DNA of 36,007 bases from a bacterium (GTDB lineage: Bacteria > Myxococcota_A > Bradymonadia > UBA7976 > UBA1532): NCBI GenBank assembly GCA_030426085.1, contig JAUHYW010000091.1:1-36007 (forward strand), in the 5' to 3' direction. This document shows, one piece after another, positions 24,404-30,873 of the stretch. Made by a program: the position numbers and the translations under genes. Within the stretch, counting starts at the first letter, position 1, and every line of letters begins with the position of its first letter. The notes beneath the pieces are model-generated. The model saw nothing but the letters and a program-made list of their open reading frames with translations. It did no database searches and was not told the origin of the DNA.

Positions 24404-25677
24404 GGGGCGTCCTCCTGGGGCGGGCCGAGCAGGGCGGGGTCGAGCGGGGCCCCGTTCAGGGCGTCGAGGAAGGCGAGCAGGTCGGCGATCTGCCCGTCGT
24501 CGAGCGCCCGGGGCACCAGCAGCGGGCTGCGCCGGCCGTCGGGCGGGTCGTCGGGGTCGAGCTTGTAGCGCACGATGGCCTCCAGCGTCTCGAAGCGGCC
24601 GTCGTGGCCGTAGGGCGCGGTGCGGGCCACCTCGCGCAGGGTCGGGGTGCGGAAGGCGAACCGGTCGTCGGGGTGGGGCGCCAGCCGGGCCAGCCGGGCG
24701 GCCCGGGGGCCCTGGGCGTCGTCGCTGAACGGGCCGGCGGCGTTGAACCGGTCGCCGAGCACCGCCGCCACCGCGCCGGCCCGCCCCTCGGGGTGGCCGT
24801 CGGCCGGGTCGGGGGTCAGCCCGATGTGATGGAAGCCGCCGTCGGAGAGGATCGGCCCGTTGTGGCAGCTCACGCAGCCCGCCGGGCCGATGAACAGCGC
24901 CACGCCCCGCCGGGCGGACGGGCTCAGGGTGGCCTCGGCGGCGGCGGCGTCGCCCGCGCGCAGGGCGGTGACGAAGCGGTCGAACGGGGCGTCGGTCGAG
25001 ATCAGCCGCCGCTGGTAGGCGGCCAGCGCCTTGCCCGCGTCGGCCAGGATCCGGTCGATCGCCTGCTGCGTCTCGAGGGGCAGCCCGTCCCAGGCGGCCG
25101 CCAGCGCGGGGTCTTCGCCCGGCCGGCCCCGGGGCGGCAGGTCGTCGAGGTCGGGCAGCGGGCCGAAGACCGCCTCGTAGCGGGCCCGCAGGCGGGGGGT
25201 GTCGCGGATGGCGTGGGCCAGATAGAGCCGGTCGCCGGCGACCTCCTGGGGGTCTTCGAGCGGGGTCCGGGCCTGGGCCCAGGCGCTGTCGGCCCGGCCG
25301 TCCCAGAAGAACCACCGCTGGTGGGCGCTGCCCATCAGCGACGGCGGGTTGCGCAGCCGCAGGCCGCCCTGGCCGTCGTAGGTGACCAGCCCCGAGAACG
25401 CCCGCCGGGGGTCGTGGCAGACCGGGCAGCCGACGAAGGTGGGGCCGATCTCGTCGGCGTAGAACAGCGCCTGCCCCAGCGCGGCGGCGGCGGGGTCGTC
25501 GGCGACGCGGTTGGTGGGGTCGGCCGGGACGCGCTCGGCGCCGGTCAGGGTGGCCAGCAGCGCGATCTGGTCGGGGTCGAAGCCCAGGACGGGGCGCGCG
25601 GGCAGCCCTTCGGGCACCGGCAGGGGGGCCTCGCAGGCGGCGACGGCCAGGGCCAGGATCGTCAGGAGGTGTCGCAC
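24400..25677 (-). CDS. Di-haem cytochrome c peroxidase/MauG-family lipoprotein
   Basis: From the GTG at 25677 this is a 425-residue lipoprotein (AVAAC, Cys15) with two c-type haem sites: CPVCH (84-88) and CVSCH (268-272). Surrounding motifs are those of the CCP/MauG family (GQALFYADEIGPT, PSLMGS, FFWDGRAD, FRTPTLREVARTAPYGHDGRF). Family members reduce H2O2 in the periplasm or oxidise protein and small-molecule substrates with high-valent haem. Which activity applies here is not decidable. An in-frame start 16 codons upstream would displace the signal peptide. A TATCCT -10-like box sits 6 nt before the GTG, so the mRNA may be leaderless. The FadL-like gene overlaps by 4 nt downstream. Confidence 0.9.
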   Translation of the reverse strand: MRHLLTILALAVAACEAPLPVPEGLPARPVLGFDPDQIALLATLTGAERVPADPTNRVADDPAAAALGQALFYADEIGPTFVGCPVCHDPRRAFSGLVTYDGQGGLRLRNPPSLMGSAHQRWFFWDGRADSAWAQARTPLEDPQEVAGDRLYLAHAIRDTPRLRARYEAVFGPLPDLDDLPPRGRPGEDPALAAAWDGLPLETQQAIDRILADAGKALAAYQRRLISTDAPFDRFVTALRAGDAAAAEATLSPSARRGVALFIGPAGCVSCHNGPILSDGGFHHIGLTPDPADGHPEGRAGAVAAVLGDRFNAAGPFSDDAQGPRAARLARLAPHPDDRFAFRTPTLREVARTAPYGHDGRFETLEAIVRYKLDPDDPPDGRRSPLLVPRALDDGQIADLLAFLDALNGAPLDPALLGPPQEDAP

Positions 25678-25683
25678 CGCCGG

Positions 25684-25689
25684 AGGATA
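25684..25689 (-). promoter_or_regulatory. -10 box before the cytochrome c peroxidase gene
   Basis: TATCCT on the minus strand ends 6 nt before the GTG at 25677, with no Shine-Dalgarno between. No clear -35 box is seen at 16-18 nt, so this call is weak and rests on similarity to other starts in the window. Confidence 0.3.
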
Positions 25690-25787
25690 CCCCAGCGCCC
25701 CGGCCGATGGCGCGCGCCGGGGCATGGGGCTGGCCTGCCCGGCGGCGTTGCGCTACAGAAGCGGCGATCGGAACGCGGAGGTGGCCC

Positions 25788-26333
25788 ATGGAGACCGCAG
25801 AGCAGCCGAACCACGACCCCCGGGACGGCTTCTGGATGCGCATCATCCTGATCGTCTCGGCCCTGATCGCCGGCGCGGTGGCCTTCCTCATCCTCGGCCC
25901 CCGGCCCGAGGGCATGCGGGGCGCGGTCGACGTGAGCGCGCTGCCGACGGTCAACGCCAGCCTCAACGGGCTGGCCGCGCTGCTGCTGCTGGTGGGCGGG
26001 CTGCTCGCGAAGCGGGGGCGCTTCGACGCCCACCGCAAGGTGATGCTGACCGCGTTCGCGGTCTCGGCCGCCTTCCTGGTCAGCTACGTGATCTATCACT
26101 GGTTCAAGGAGGCCCCGAAGCAGTACACCGGCGACCTCCGCGGCCTGTACCTGACCATCCTGCTGACCCACATCGTCCTGGCGGCGCTCATCGTGCCGCT
26201 GGCCCTGGTCACCCTCTACCGCGGCTGGCGCGACCAGCGGCGGGCCCACCGCAAGATCGCCCGGATCACCTGGCCCGTGTGGCTGTACGTCTCGGTGACC
26301 GGGGTCGTGATCTACGTGATGCTCTACACCTGA
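25788..26333 (+). CDS. DUF420-family membrane protein (YozB/CtaM-like)
   Basis: The ATG at 25788, with a GGAGG site 6 nt upstream, gives 181 residues. Hydrophobic helices are seen around 17-38 (IILIVSALIAGAVAFLIL), 55-74, 87-105, 121-145 and 159-180. Conserved His residues lie at helix ends (FDAHRKVM, YVIYHWF, ILLTHIVLAAL, RAHRKIARITWPVWLYVSVTGVVIY), the pattern of DUF420. Family members such as CtaM assist maturation of haem-copper oxidases in Gram-positives. A similar role in haem or oxidase assembly is possible, and it is divergent from a haem peroxidase gene. It is convergent with the VOC gene (7-bp gap). Confidence 0.86.
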   Translation: METAEQPNHDPRDGFWMRIILIVSALIAGAVAFLILGPRPEGMRGAVDVSALPTVNASLNGLAALLLLVGGLLAKRGRFDAHRKVMLTAFAVSAAFLVSYVIYHWFKEAPKQYTGDLRGLYLTILLTHIVLAALIVPLALVTLYRGWRDQRRAHRKIARITWPVWLYVSVTGVVIYVMLYT

Positions 26334-26340
26334 AGCCGGC

Positions 26341-26745
26341 TCAGCTCTTCGCCGGCTCGGCGTAGGGGCCGTAGCTGCCGAAGTACCAGTCGTGGCCCTC
26401 GAGGTCCTTGGCCGCGAAGCCGCGCCCGCCGTAGTCGTGGTCGATCACATCGCTCACCTCGGCCCCGGCCTCCGCCGCCCGGGCCTGAGCCGCGTCGGCG
26501 TCCGCCACCACCACGTAGATCGGGTGCGGCGGGCGGCCCTCGGCGGCGGCCTCGGGGTGCGAGCCCCCGCGGGAGCTGACCATGATCATGCCCCCGGGCA
26601 CGGTGAGCTGGCTGTGGGCGATGGTGTCGCCCTCGCCGGGCACGACGAGGTGTTTCTCGAAGCCGAACGCCGCGCACAGCCAGTCGATGGCCTTCGGCGC
26701 GTCGGCGTAGCTCAAGCAGGGGATGACGCTGGGGTGGGTGCTCAT
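26341..26745 (-). CDS. VOC-superfamily (glyoxalase-like) protein
   Basis: The ATG at 26745, with GAGGAG 8 nt upstream, gives 134 residues of one VOC fold made of two beta-alpha-beta-beta-beta units. The first contains VIPCLSYADAPKAIDWLCAAFGFEKHLV; the second contains PIYVVVADADAAQARAAEAGAEV and DLEGHDWYFGSY. The last motif (D-x-EGH-x-WxFG) is typical of PhnB/bleomycin-resistance-like members. VOC proteins are metal-dependent lyases, isomerases, dioxygenases or drug-binding proteins; the activity here is open. An upstream in-frame start (26838) overlaps the AraC gene by 44 bp and is disfavoured. The AraC-family gene lies 49 nt upstream on the same strand, so the pair is probably one operon. 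Confidence 0.86.
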   Translation of the reverse strand: MSTHPSVIPCLSYADAPKAIDWLCAAFGFEKHLVVPGEGDTIAHSQLTVPGGMIMVSSRGGSHPEAAAEGRPPHPIYVVVADADAAQARAAEAGAEVSDVIDHDYGGRGFAAKDLEGHDWYFGSYGPYAEPAKS

Positions 26746-26794
26746 GGGGCCGCTCCTCTTCGTTCGCGCGCCGCCCATCGGCGCGTCGAGGGGG

Positions 26795-27691
26795 TCATAG
26801 CCCATGGCCTCCGCGGCCGTCTTGAACGAATGAGACATCGGCCCCCCGCAGCCGGGCCAGCCCGGTGGGGGTCAGGCCGCTGAACCGGCGCACCTCGCGG
26901 GTCAGGTGGGCCTGGTCGGCGTAGCCCAGCCGGGCCGCCCGCTCGGCCCAGTCGAGCGGCGGGCCCCGATCGAGCAGGGCCACCAGCCGGTCGAAGCGCA
27001 CCAGAAGGGCGTAGCGCTTGGGGCTCACCCCCACCGCGGCCCGGAAGACCCGGGCGACGTGGCGCCCGCTGTAGCCCAGCTCGGCGGCCAGCCGGCCGAT
27101 GTCCGCCGCGCCGCCGCTGCCCAGGATGCGGCTCCAGGCCCACTCGACCCACGCCGGGGGCTCGGCGCCGTGGGACAGCCGCTCGAGCAGCCACCGCTCG
27201 ACCAGCGCCAGCCGGGCCGGCCAGTCGGTCAGCTCGGCCAGCCGGGCTCCGAGGCCCCGGGCCGCCGGGGGCAGGACGTCGTCGAGGGCCGCCACCCGCC
27301 CGGTGAGCTGCGTCGCGTCGTCGGCCAGCAGCCGGCTGGCGCCGAGCGGCGTCAGGTCGATCTGGACCCCCGCCTGCCACCCGCCGTGGGCGGTCACCAC
27401 CGGCCGCTCGTGCAGGCCGGCGAGGAAGCCCCCGTGGCGCACCCCGTCCACCGTGAGCGCCGGCCCGAACTCGACGATGCAGGTCAGCGTCGCCCCCGGC
27501 ATCTCGGGCCGCACCAGCAGGCGGGGGGTGCGCTCTTCGTAGCCCGCGACGCGCCGCACGACGCCCCGCAGCCCGGGGTGCAGCGGGCGGGTCGCCAGCA
27601 GCCAGCGGTGGCCGTGGGCCTCGCCGGTCTCCACGGTGGTCGGTCGGGCCTGCACCCGCCCGGCGTCGCACGAAGCGCCGCCGTGCCGCAA
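26795..27691 (-). CDS. AraC-family transcriptional regulator
   Basis: The protein has up to 298 residues. The N-terminal part (about 25-175) is a beta-rich sensor region of the DUF6597-type layout (RPLHPGLRGVVRRVAGYEERTP, FGPALTVDGVRHGGFLAGLHERP, IDLTPLGASRLL). The C-terminal 110 residues are the two helix-turn-helix units of AraC regulators: IGRLAAELGYSGRHVARVFRAAVGVSPKRY and WAERAARLGYADQAHLTREVRRFSGLTP. The 5' end is uncertain. The frame begins at TTG (27691); GTG at 27655 (VQARPTTV, about 286 residues) is a good alternative, and neither has a clear ribosome binding site. It is divergent from sfsA and co-oriented with the VOC gene it probably controls. Confidence 0.87.
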   Translation of the reverse strand: MRHGGASCDAGRVQARPTTVETGEAHGHRWLLATRPLHPGLRGVVRRVAGYEERTPRLLVRPEMPGATLTCIVEFGPALTVDGVRHGGFLAGLHERPVVTAHGGWQAGVQIDLTPLGASRLLADDATQLTGRVAALDDVLPPAARGLGARLAELTDWPARLALVERWLLERLSHGAEPPAWVEWAWSRILGSGGAADIGRLAAELGYSGRHVARVFRAAVGVSPKRYALLVRFDRLVALLDRGPPLDWAERAARLGYADQAHLTREVRRFSGLTPTGLARLRGADVSFVQDGRGGHGL

Positions 27692-27696
27692 GCGGG

Positions 27697-27725
27697 TTCC
27701 GACCGCCGCGCCCGTCGGCTACCCT
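27697..27725 (+). promoter_or_regulatory. Promoter of sfsA
   Basis: TTCCGA (27697-27702) and TACCCT (27720-27725) are separated by 17 nt. A leader of about 23 nt with a CGGGAG site precedes the ATG at 27755. Confidence 0.4.
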
Positions 27726-27754
27726 GCCCGCCCTTCGAACGCCCCGGGAGTCCC

Positions 27755-28498
27755 ATGCGCTTCGCCGAGCCGCTGATCGAGGTCACCTTCCTGCGCCGCT
27801 ACAAGCGCTTCCTGTGCGACGTGCGCCTGGCCGACGGCACCGAGATGACGGTGCACTGCGCCAACTCGGGCTCGATGAAGAGCTGCCAGCCCGAGGGCGG
27901 CCGGGCCTGGATCAGCGACTCGAAGAACCCCAAGCGCAAGCTGCGCTACAGCCTCGAGGCGGTGGAGGTCGACGGGGCCCGGGCGATGGTCAACACCGCC
28001 CGCCCGAACCACTTCGTCGAGGAGGCCATCGCCGACGGCACGATCGCCGAGCTGGCCGGCTACGACCGCATCCGGCGGGAGGTGCGCTACGGCAGCGAGC
28101 GGTCGCGCATCGACCTGCTGCTCGAGCGGGGGTCGGCCGAGGCGCCCGACGCGCGGTGCTACGTCGAGGTGAAGAACGTGACCCTGGGGGTCGGCGGGGG
28201 GGCGGCGCTGTTCCCCGACGCGGTCACCGCCCGGGGCACCAAGCACCTGCGGGAGCTGATGGGGGTCGTCGAGGCCGGCGACCGGGCGGCGCTGGTCTTC
28301 TGCGCCGGGCGCACCGACACCCGGTGGGTGGGGCCGGCGGACGACATCGACCCGCTCTACGGCGAGACGCTGCGGGCCGCCGCGGCGGCGGGGGTCGAGA
28401 TCCTGGCCTACCGGCTCGAGCTGGACCCCGAGCAGGCCCGGCTGGTGGCGCGGGTGCCGGTCCGGCTGGACGGGCTCAGCGGGTCAGCTTCGCCTTGA
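27755..28498 (+). CDS. sfsA: SfsA family DNA/RNA-binding nuclease-like protein
   Basis: This 247-residue protein matches SfsA along its length. The N-terminal OB-fold part has RRYKRFLCDVRLADGTEMTVHCANSGSMKSC. It is followed by KNPKRKLRYSLEAVEV and NTARPNHFVEEAI. The nuclease-like core has RIDLLLE and YVEVKNVTL, the D...E-x-K-type motif of restriction-like folds, then LFPDAVTARGTKHLRELMGVV. SfsA was named for sugar fermentation stimulation and related proteins bind or cut nucleic acid; its physiological role is unclear. The ATG has a GGGAG site. Its 3' end overlaps the 3' end of the convergent phosphatase gene by 23 bp. Confidence 0.94.
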   Translation: MRFAEPLIEVTFLRRYKRFLCDVRLADGTEMTVHCANSGSMKSCQPEGGRAWISDSKNPKRKLRYSLEAVEVDGARAMVNTARPNHFVEEAIADGTIAELAGYDRIRREVRYGSERSRIDLLLERGSAEAPDARCYVEVKNVTLGVGGGAALFPDAVTARGTKHLRELMGVVEAGDRAALVFCAGRTDTRWVGPADDIDPLYGETLRAAAAAGVEILAYRLELDPEQARLVARVPVRLDGLSGSASP

Positions 28499-28910
28499 CC
28501 ACCGGCTCGAGGCCGGTCAGCCCCCACGCGCGGCCGATGGCCAGCGCCTCGTCGGCGCCTTCGCCGTCGAGGTGGAACGCGCGCATCGCGGCCAGCGCGC
28601 CGATGCGGTTGCCGCTGCCGCAGTGCACCAGCAGCGGCCGGTCGGCGTTGTCGACCATGCTGGCGAAGACCTTGGCGTTCTCCACCGTGACCCCGCCCCC
28701 GCCGGCGACCGGCAGGTGGTGGTAGGTGAAGCCCATCTTCGACAGGCGCTCGGCCTGCTCGGCCACGCCCGGCTCGCCGATGTTCCGCAGGTTGATGACG
28801 GTGGCGTAGCCCGCCTCGCGGGCGGCGCGGAACTGCGCCTCGCTGGGCTGGCCGCCGGTGAGCACGCCGTCGGTCGGCACGCGGGCGTTGGGGATGTCGA
28901 TGGTCTTCAC
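28476..28910 (-). CDS. DUF442-type protein tyrosine phosphatase-like protein
   Basis: The GTG at 28910 gives 144 residues. The fold signature is that of DUF442/beta-lactamase-hydrolase-like phosphatases: TGGQPSEAQFRAAREAGYATVINLRN, then YHHLPVAGGGGVTVENAKVF, then the P-loop LLVHCGSGNRIGAL. The P-loop has a Cys and Arg separated by four residues (C-X4-R), as in DUF442, rather than C-X5-R of classical PTPs. A dual-specificity or small-molecule phosphatase, or a sulfur-related role, is possible. GTG overlaps the upstream lipoprotein gene stop (GTGA), so the two are coupled. It has no signal peptide and is cytoplasmic, unlike its upstream neighbour. Confidence 0.82.
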   Translation of the reverse strand: MKTIDIPNARVPTDGVLTGGQPSEAQFRAAREAGYATVINLRNIGEPGVAEQAERLSKMGFTYHHLPVAGGGGVTVENAKVFASMVDNADRPLLVHCGSGNRIGALAAMRAFHLDGEGADEALAIGRAWGLTGLEPVVKAKLTR

Positions 28911-30796
28911 TGGGGGTCTCCCGAGGGCTGGGCCGCCGCCCCGCCGGGCGGGTCGAGCAGCCGGTGCTGGTGGATCTTGATGAAGGCGCTGGTGAGATGC
29001 CAGACGTTGTCCATCCAGACCTTCTGGTTGATCAGATCGGTCTTGAAGCCGCCGGTCACACGCTTCTTGTCCCGCACCCACCAGGTGTTCTCCGGGGTGA
29101 ACTGCAGCCGCAGCAGGTAGGCGGTGATGTGGCGGATGGCGGCGCGGTAGCGGGCCGAGCGCTCGGCGTCGCCGGCCTCGTCGGCCACGATGGCCGCGTC
29201 GGCGAGCGCCTCGAGCGAGGCGGCGGTCACCGAGTTGTTGCCGTAGTAGCCCCGCTTGGGGGTCATCGCCCCGTCGTAGTCGTAGTGCCGCTGGTGGTCG
29301 GCGTTGTACCGGTGGTGGCGCACCACCCGGTCGTTGATGGCGAAGACGAGATCCTTCAGCCGGTCGCCGGGCGCCTGGAGGTAGCGGTGGGCGAACGGCT
29401 GGGTGTACCACGCCGGGGCGTAGGGCACCCACAGCGGCGGGGCGAGGGCCATCTGGCCCTCGAGGGCCGGGCCGTAGGCGGCGAGCAGCGAATCGAAGAA
29501 CTGCGTGTAGCGGGCATCGCCGGTCTTCGCCGCGGCGTACGACACGATCAGCATGAGCTGGCCCGGCATGAAGTACTGGCTGTTGGCGTACTGGGTCCAC
29601 ATCAGCCCGTCGGGGCGCTGCTTGCTCATCGCGTAGGTCATCAGCAGCTCGACGTCGGCGGCGTGGGCCTTCCAGTCGGCCCGCTCCATGATGGCCCCGG
29701 CGATGAAGCTGGCGACGGTGTAGCGGTTCTCGACGAGGTTGCCGTTGGGCAGCGGCTTGGGGGACGGCACGATGCGCCCCGCCGCGCGGGACTCCTCGAT
29801 CTGGAAGTAGCGGTCGAGGTAGGTCTCGATGCCCCGCCAGCCCAGCCGCTTCAGCTCGTCGTCGGCGAGGAACTCGCCCAGCCGGTTGAGGACCCACACC
29901 GACATCGTCGAGCGGACCATCGTGCGCTTGTGGTCGTACTCCTTGCGGTTCGACGGCGAGTACTCGTAGGTCACCTGCCCGTCGGGGCGGATGTTGTTGC
30001 GGTACCACTCGCCGATGAGCCGCAGCCGGGCCATCAGCAGGTCGTGGTCGACCTGATCGGGCGTCAGCCGGGCGAAGCCGCGGAAGTAGTCGGTGAACGC
30101 GTGGTCCCCGGGCCGCTCGGCGAAGTGGGCCACCTCGTAGAACTCGACGATCATCCGGTTCGCGGTGGACATCGAGGTCGCCTTGTCCCCGAGGTCCCCC
30201 ATCATCGCCCGGCGCACCGACTTGGGCCCGTGGTTGTACATGACCTGCTCGATGGGGTCGCGCTCGGTGCGCTTGCCGTTCAGCTCGAGGGCCACCCCCA
30301 TCACCTGGGGCTCGAAGACCTTGTTCGAGAACAGGCTCTTGAAGCCCATGTTGGGCAGCCGCACGGTGCGGGTGACCACCATCAGGTGGATCAGGTGGGC
30401 GTCGAGCCCCTCGGCGTCGAGGCCGGCGCAGACCGCGGGCATGACCCGGTCGAGCTTCTCGGTGAGGGGCCGCTCGCCGTCGACCCGCCGCCGCACCCGG
30501 CGGGCGCCGCTCTCGTGGAACAGCGTCACGATGATCGGCCGCCGGGCGTCGGCCAGCTCCGGCGGCGGGACCATCCGAGCCAGACCCCCGCCTCCGCCGC
30601 AGGCCTGGCGGGCGTACCACAGCAGGTAGCGGCGGGCGGTCTCGTCGAGCTCGAGCGGCTCTTCGACGAGCGGGGTGTAGCCGTCGTCGGGCACCGTCGT
30701 CACCTGGGGGGTCGACTCGGGGGCGGCGGCCGTGGGCGAGGGGCGGCAGGCGAGCAGCAGCAGAACGAGCAGCGGGGCGAGCGGGCGCAGGGGCAT
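28907..30796 (-). CDS. 629-residue lipoprotein of unknown function, alpha-helical toroid-like
   Basis: The ATG at 30796 starts a signal peptide with lipobox LLLAC (Cys17). Residues about 45-200 form an alpha/beta domain (RRYLLWYARQAC, PIIVTLFHESGARRVRRRVDGERPL, IHLMVVTRTVRLP). It has a faint AMMECR1-like look, which I cannot support further. Residues about 220-620 are helical and rich in aromatics and His: RPDGQVTYEYSPS, DGLMWTQYANSQYFMPG, HHRYNADHQRHYDYDGAM, GGFKTDLINQKVWMDNVWHL. This is the look of alpha/alpha-toroid glycosidases, epimerases or lyases (for example the D-glucuronyl C5-epimerase type), but I can name no catalytic residues. A polysaccharide-processing role in the periplasm is a guess. 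It is coupled to the downstream phosphatase gene and has its own promoter-like element. Confidence 0.78.
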   Translation of the reverse strand: MPLRPLAPLLVLLLLACRPSPTAAAPESTPQVTTVPDDGYTPLVEEPLELDETARRYLLWYARQACGGGGGLARMVPPPELADARRPIIVTLFHESGARRVRRRVDGERPLTEKLDRVMPAVCAGLDAEGLDAHLIHLMVVTRTVRLPNMGFKSLFSNKVFEPQVMGVALELNGKRTERDPIEQVMYNHGPKSVRRAMMGDLGDKATSMSTANRMIVEFYEVAHFAERPGDHAFTDYFRGFARLTPDQVDHDLLMARLRLIGEWYRNNIRPDGQVTYEYSPSNRKEYDHKRTMVRSTMSVWVLNRLGEFLADDELKRLGWRGIETYLDRYFQIEESRAAGRIVPSPKPLPNGNLVENRYTVASFIAGAIMERADWKAHAADVELLMTYAMSKQRPDGLMWTQYANSQYFMPGQLMLIVSYAAAKTGDARYTQFFDSLLAAYGPALEGQMALAPPLWVPYAPAWYTQPFAHRYLQAPGDRLKDLVFAINDRVVRHHRYNADHQRHYDYDGAMTPKRGYYGNNSVTAASLEALADAAIVADEAGDAERSARYRAAIRHITAYLLRLQFTPENTWWVRDKKRVTGGFKTDLINQKVWMDNVWHLTSAFIKIHQHRLLDPPGGAAAQPSGDPQ

Positions 30797-30824
30797 GAGG
30801 GGCCTCGGGTCGTGGAGTGGCCGG

Positions 30825-30853
30825 AGTGTACTGACCCGCCGCGTCGAGCGCAT
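30825..30853 (-). promoter_or_regulatory. Possible promoter of the 629-residue lipoprotein gene
   Basis: On the minus strand, ATGCGC (30853-30848) and TACACT (30830-30825) are spaced by 17 nt. The -35 box is one base from the TTGCGC seen at two other promoters in this window. A CGAGG site lies in the leader before the ATG at 30796. Confidence 0.4.
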
Positions 30854-30873
30854 CCCCGGCCGACGGGGGGCCG

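Noticed and set aside
23075-26038. A 987-codon minus-strand open frame spanning the porin gene and beyond
   Set aside because: Only the part from 24403 has a signal peptide, FadL-type motifs and an AGGAGG site. The upstream part is a shadow of the cytochrome c peroxidase gene in another frame.
26746-26838. Longer N-terminus of the VOC protein
   Set aside because: It overlaps the AraC gene end, and a GAGGAG site sits before the ATG at 26745.
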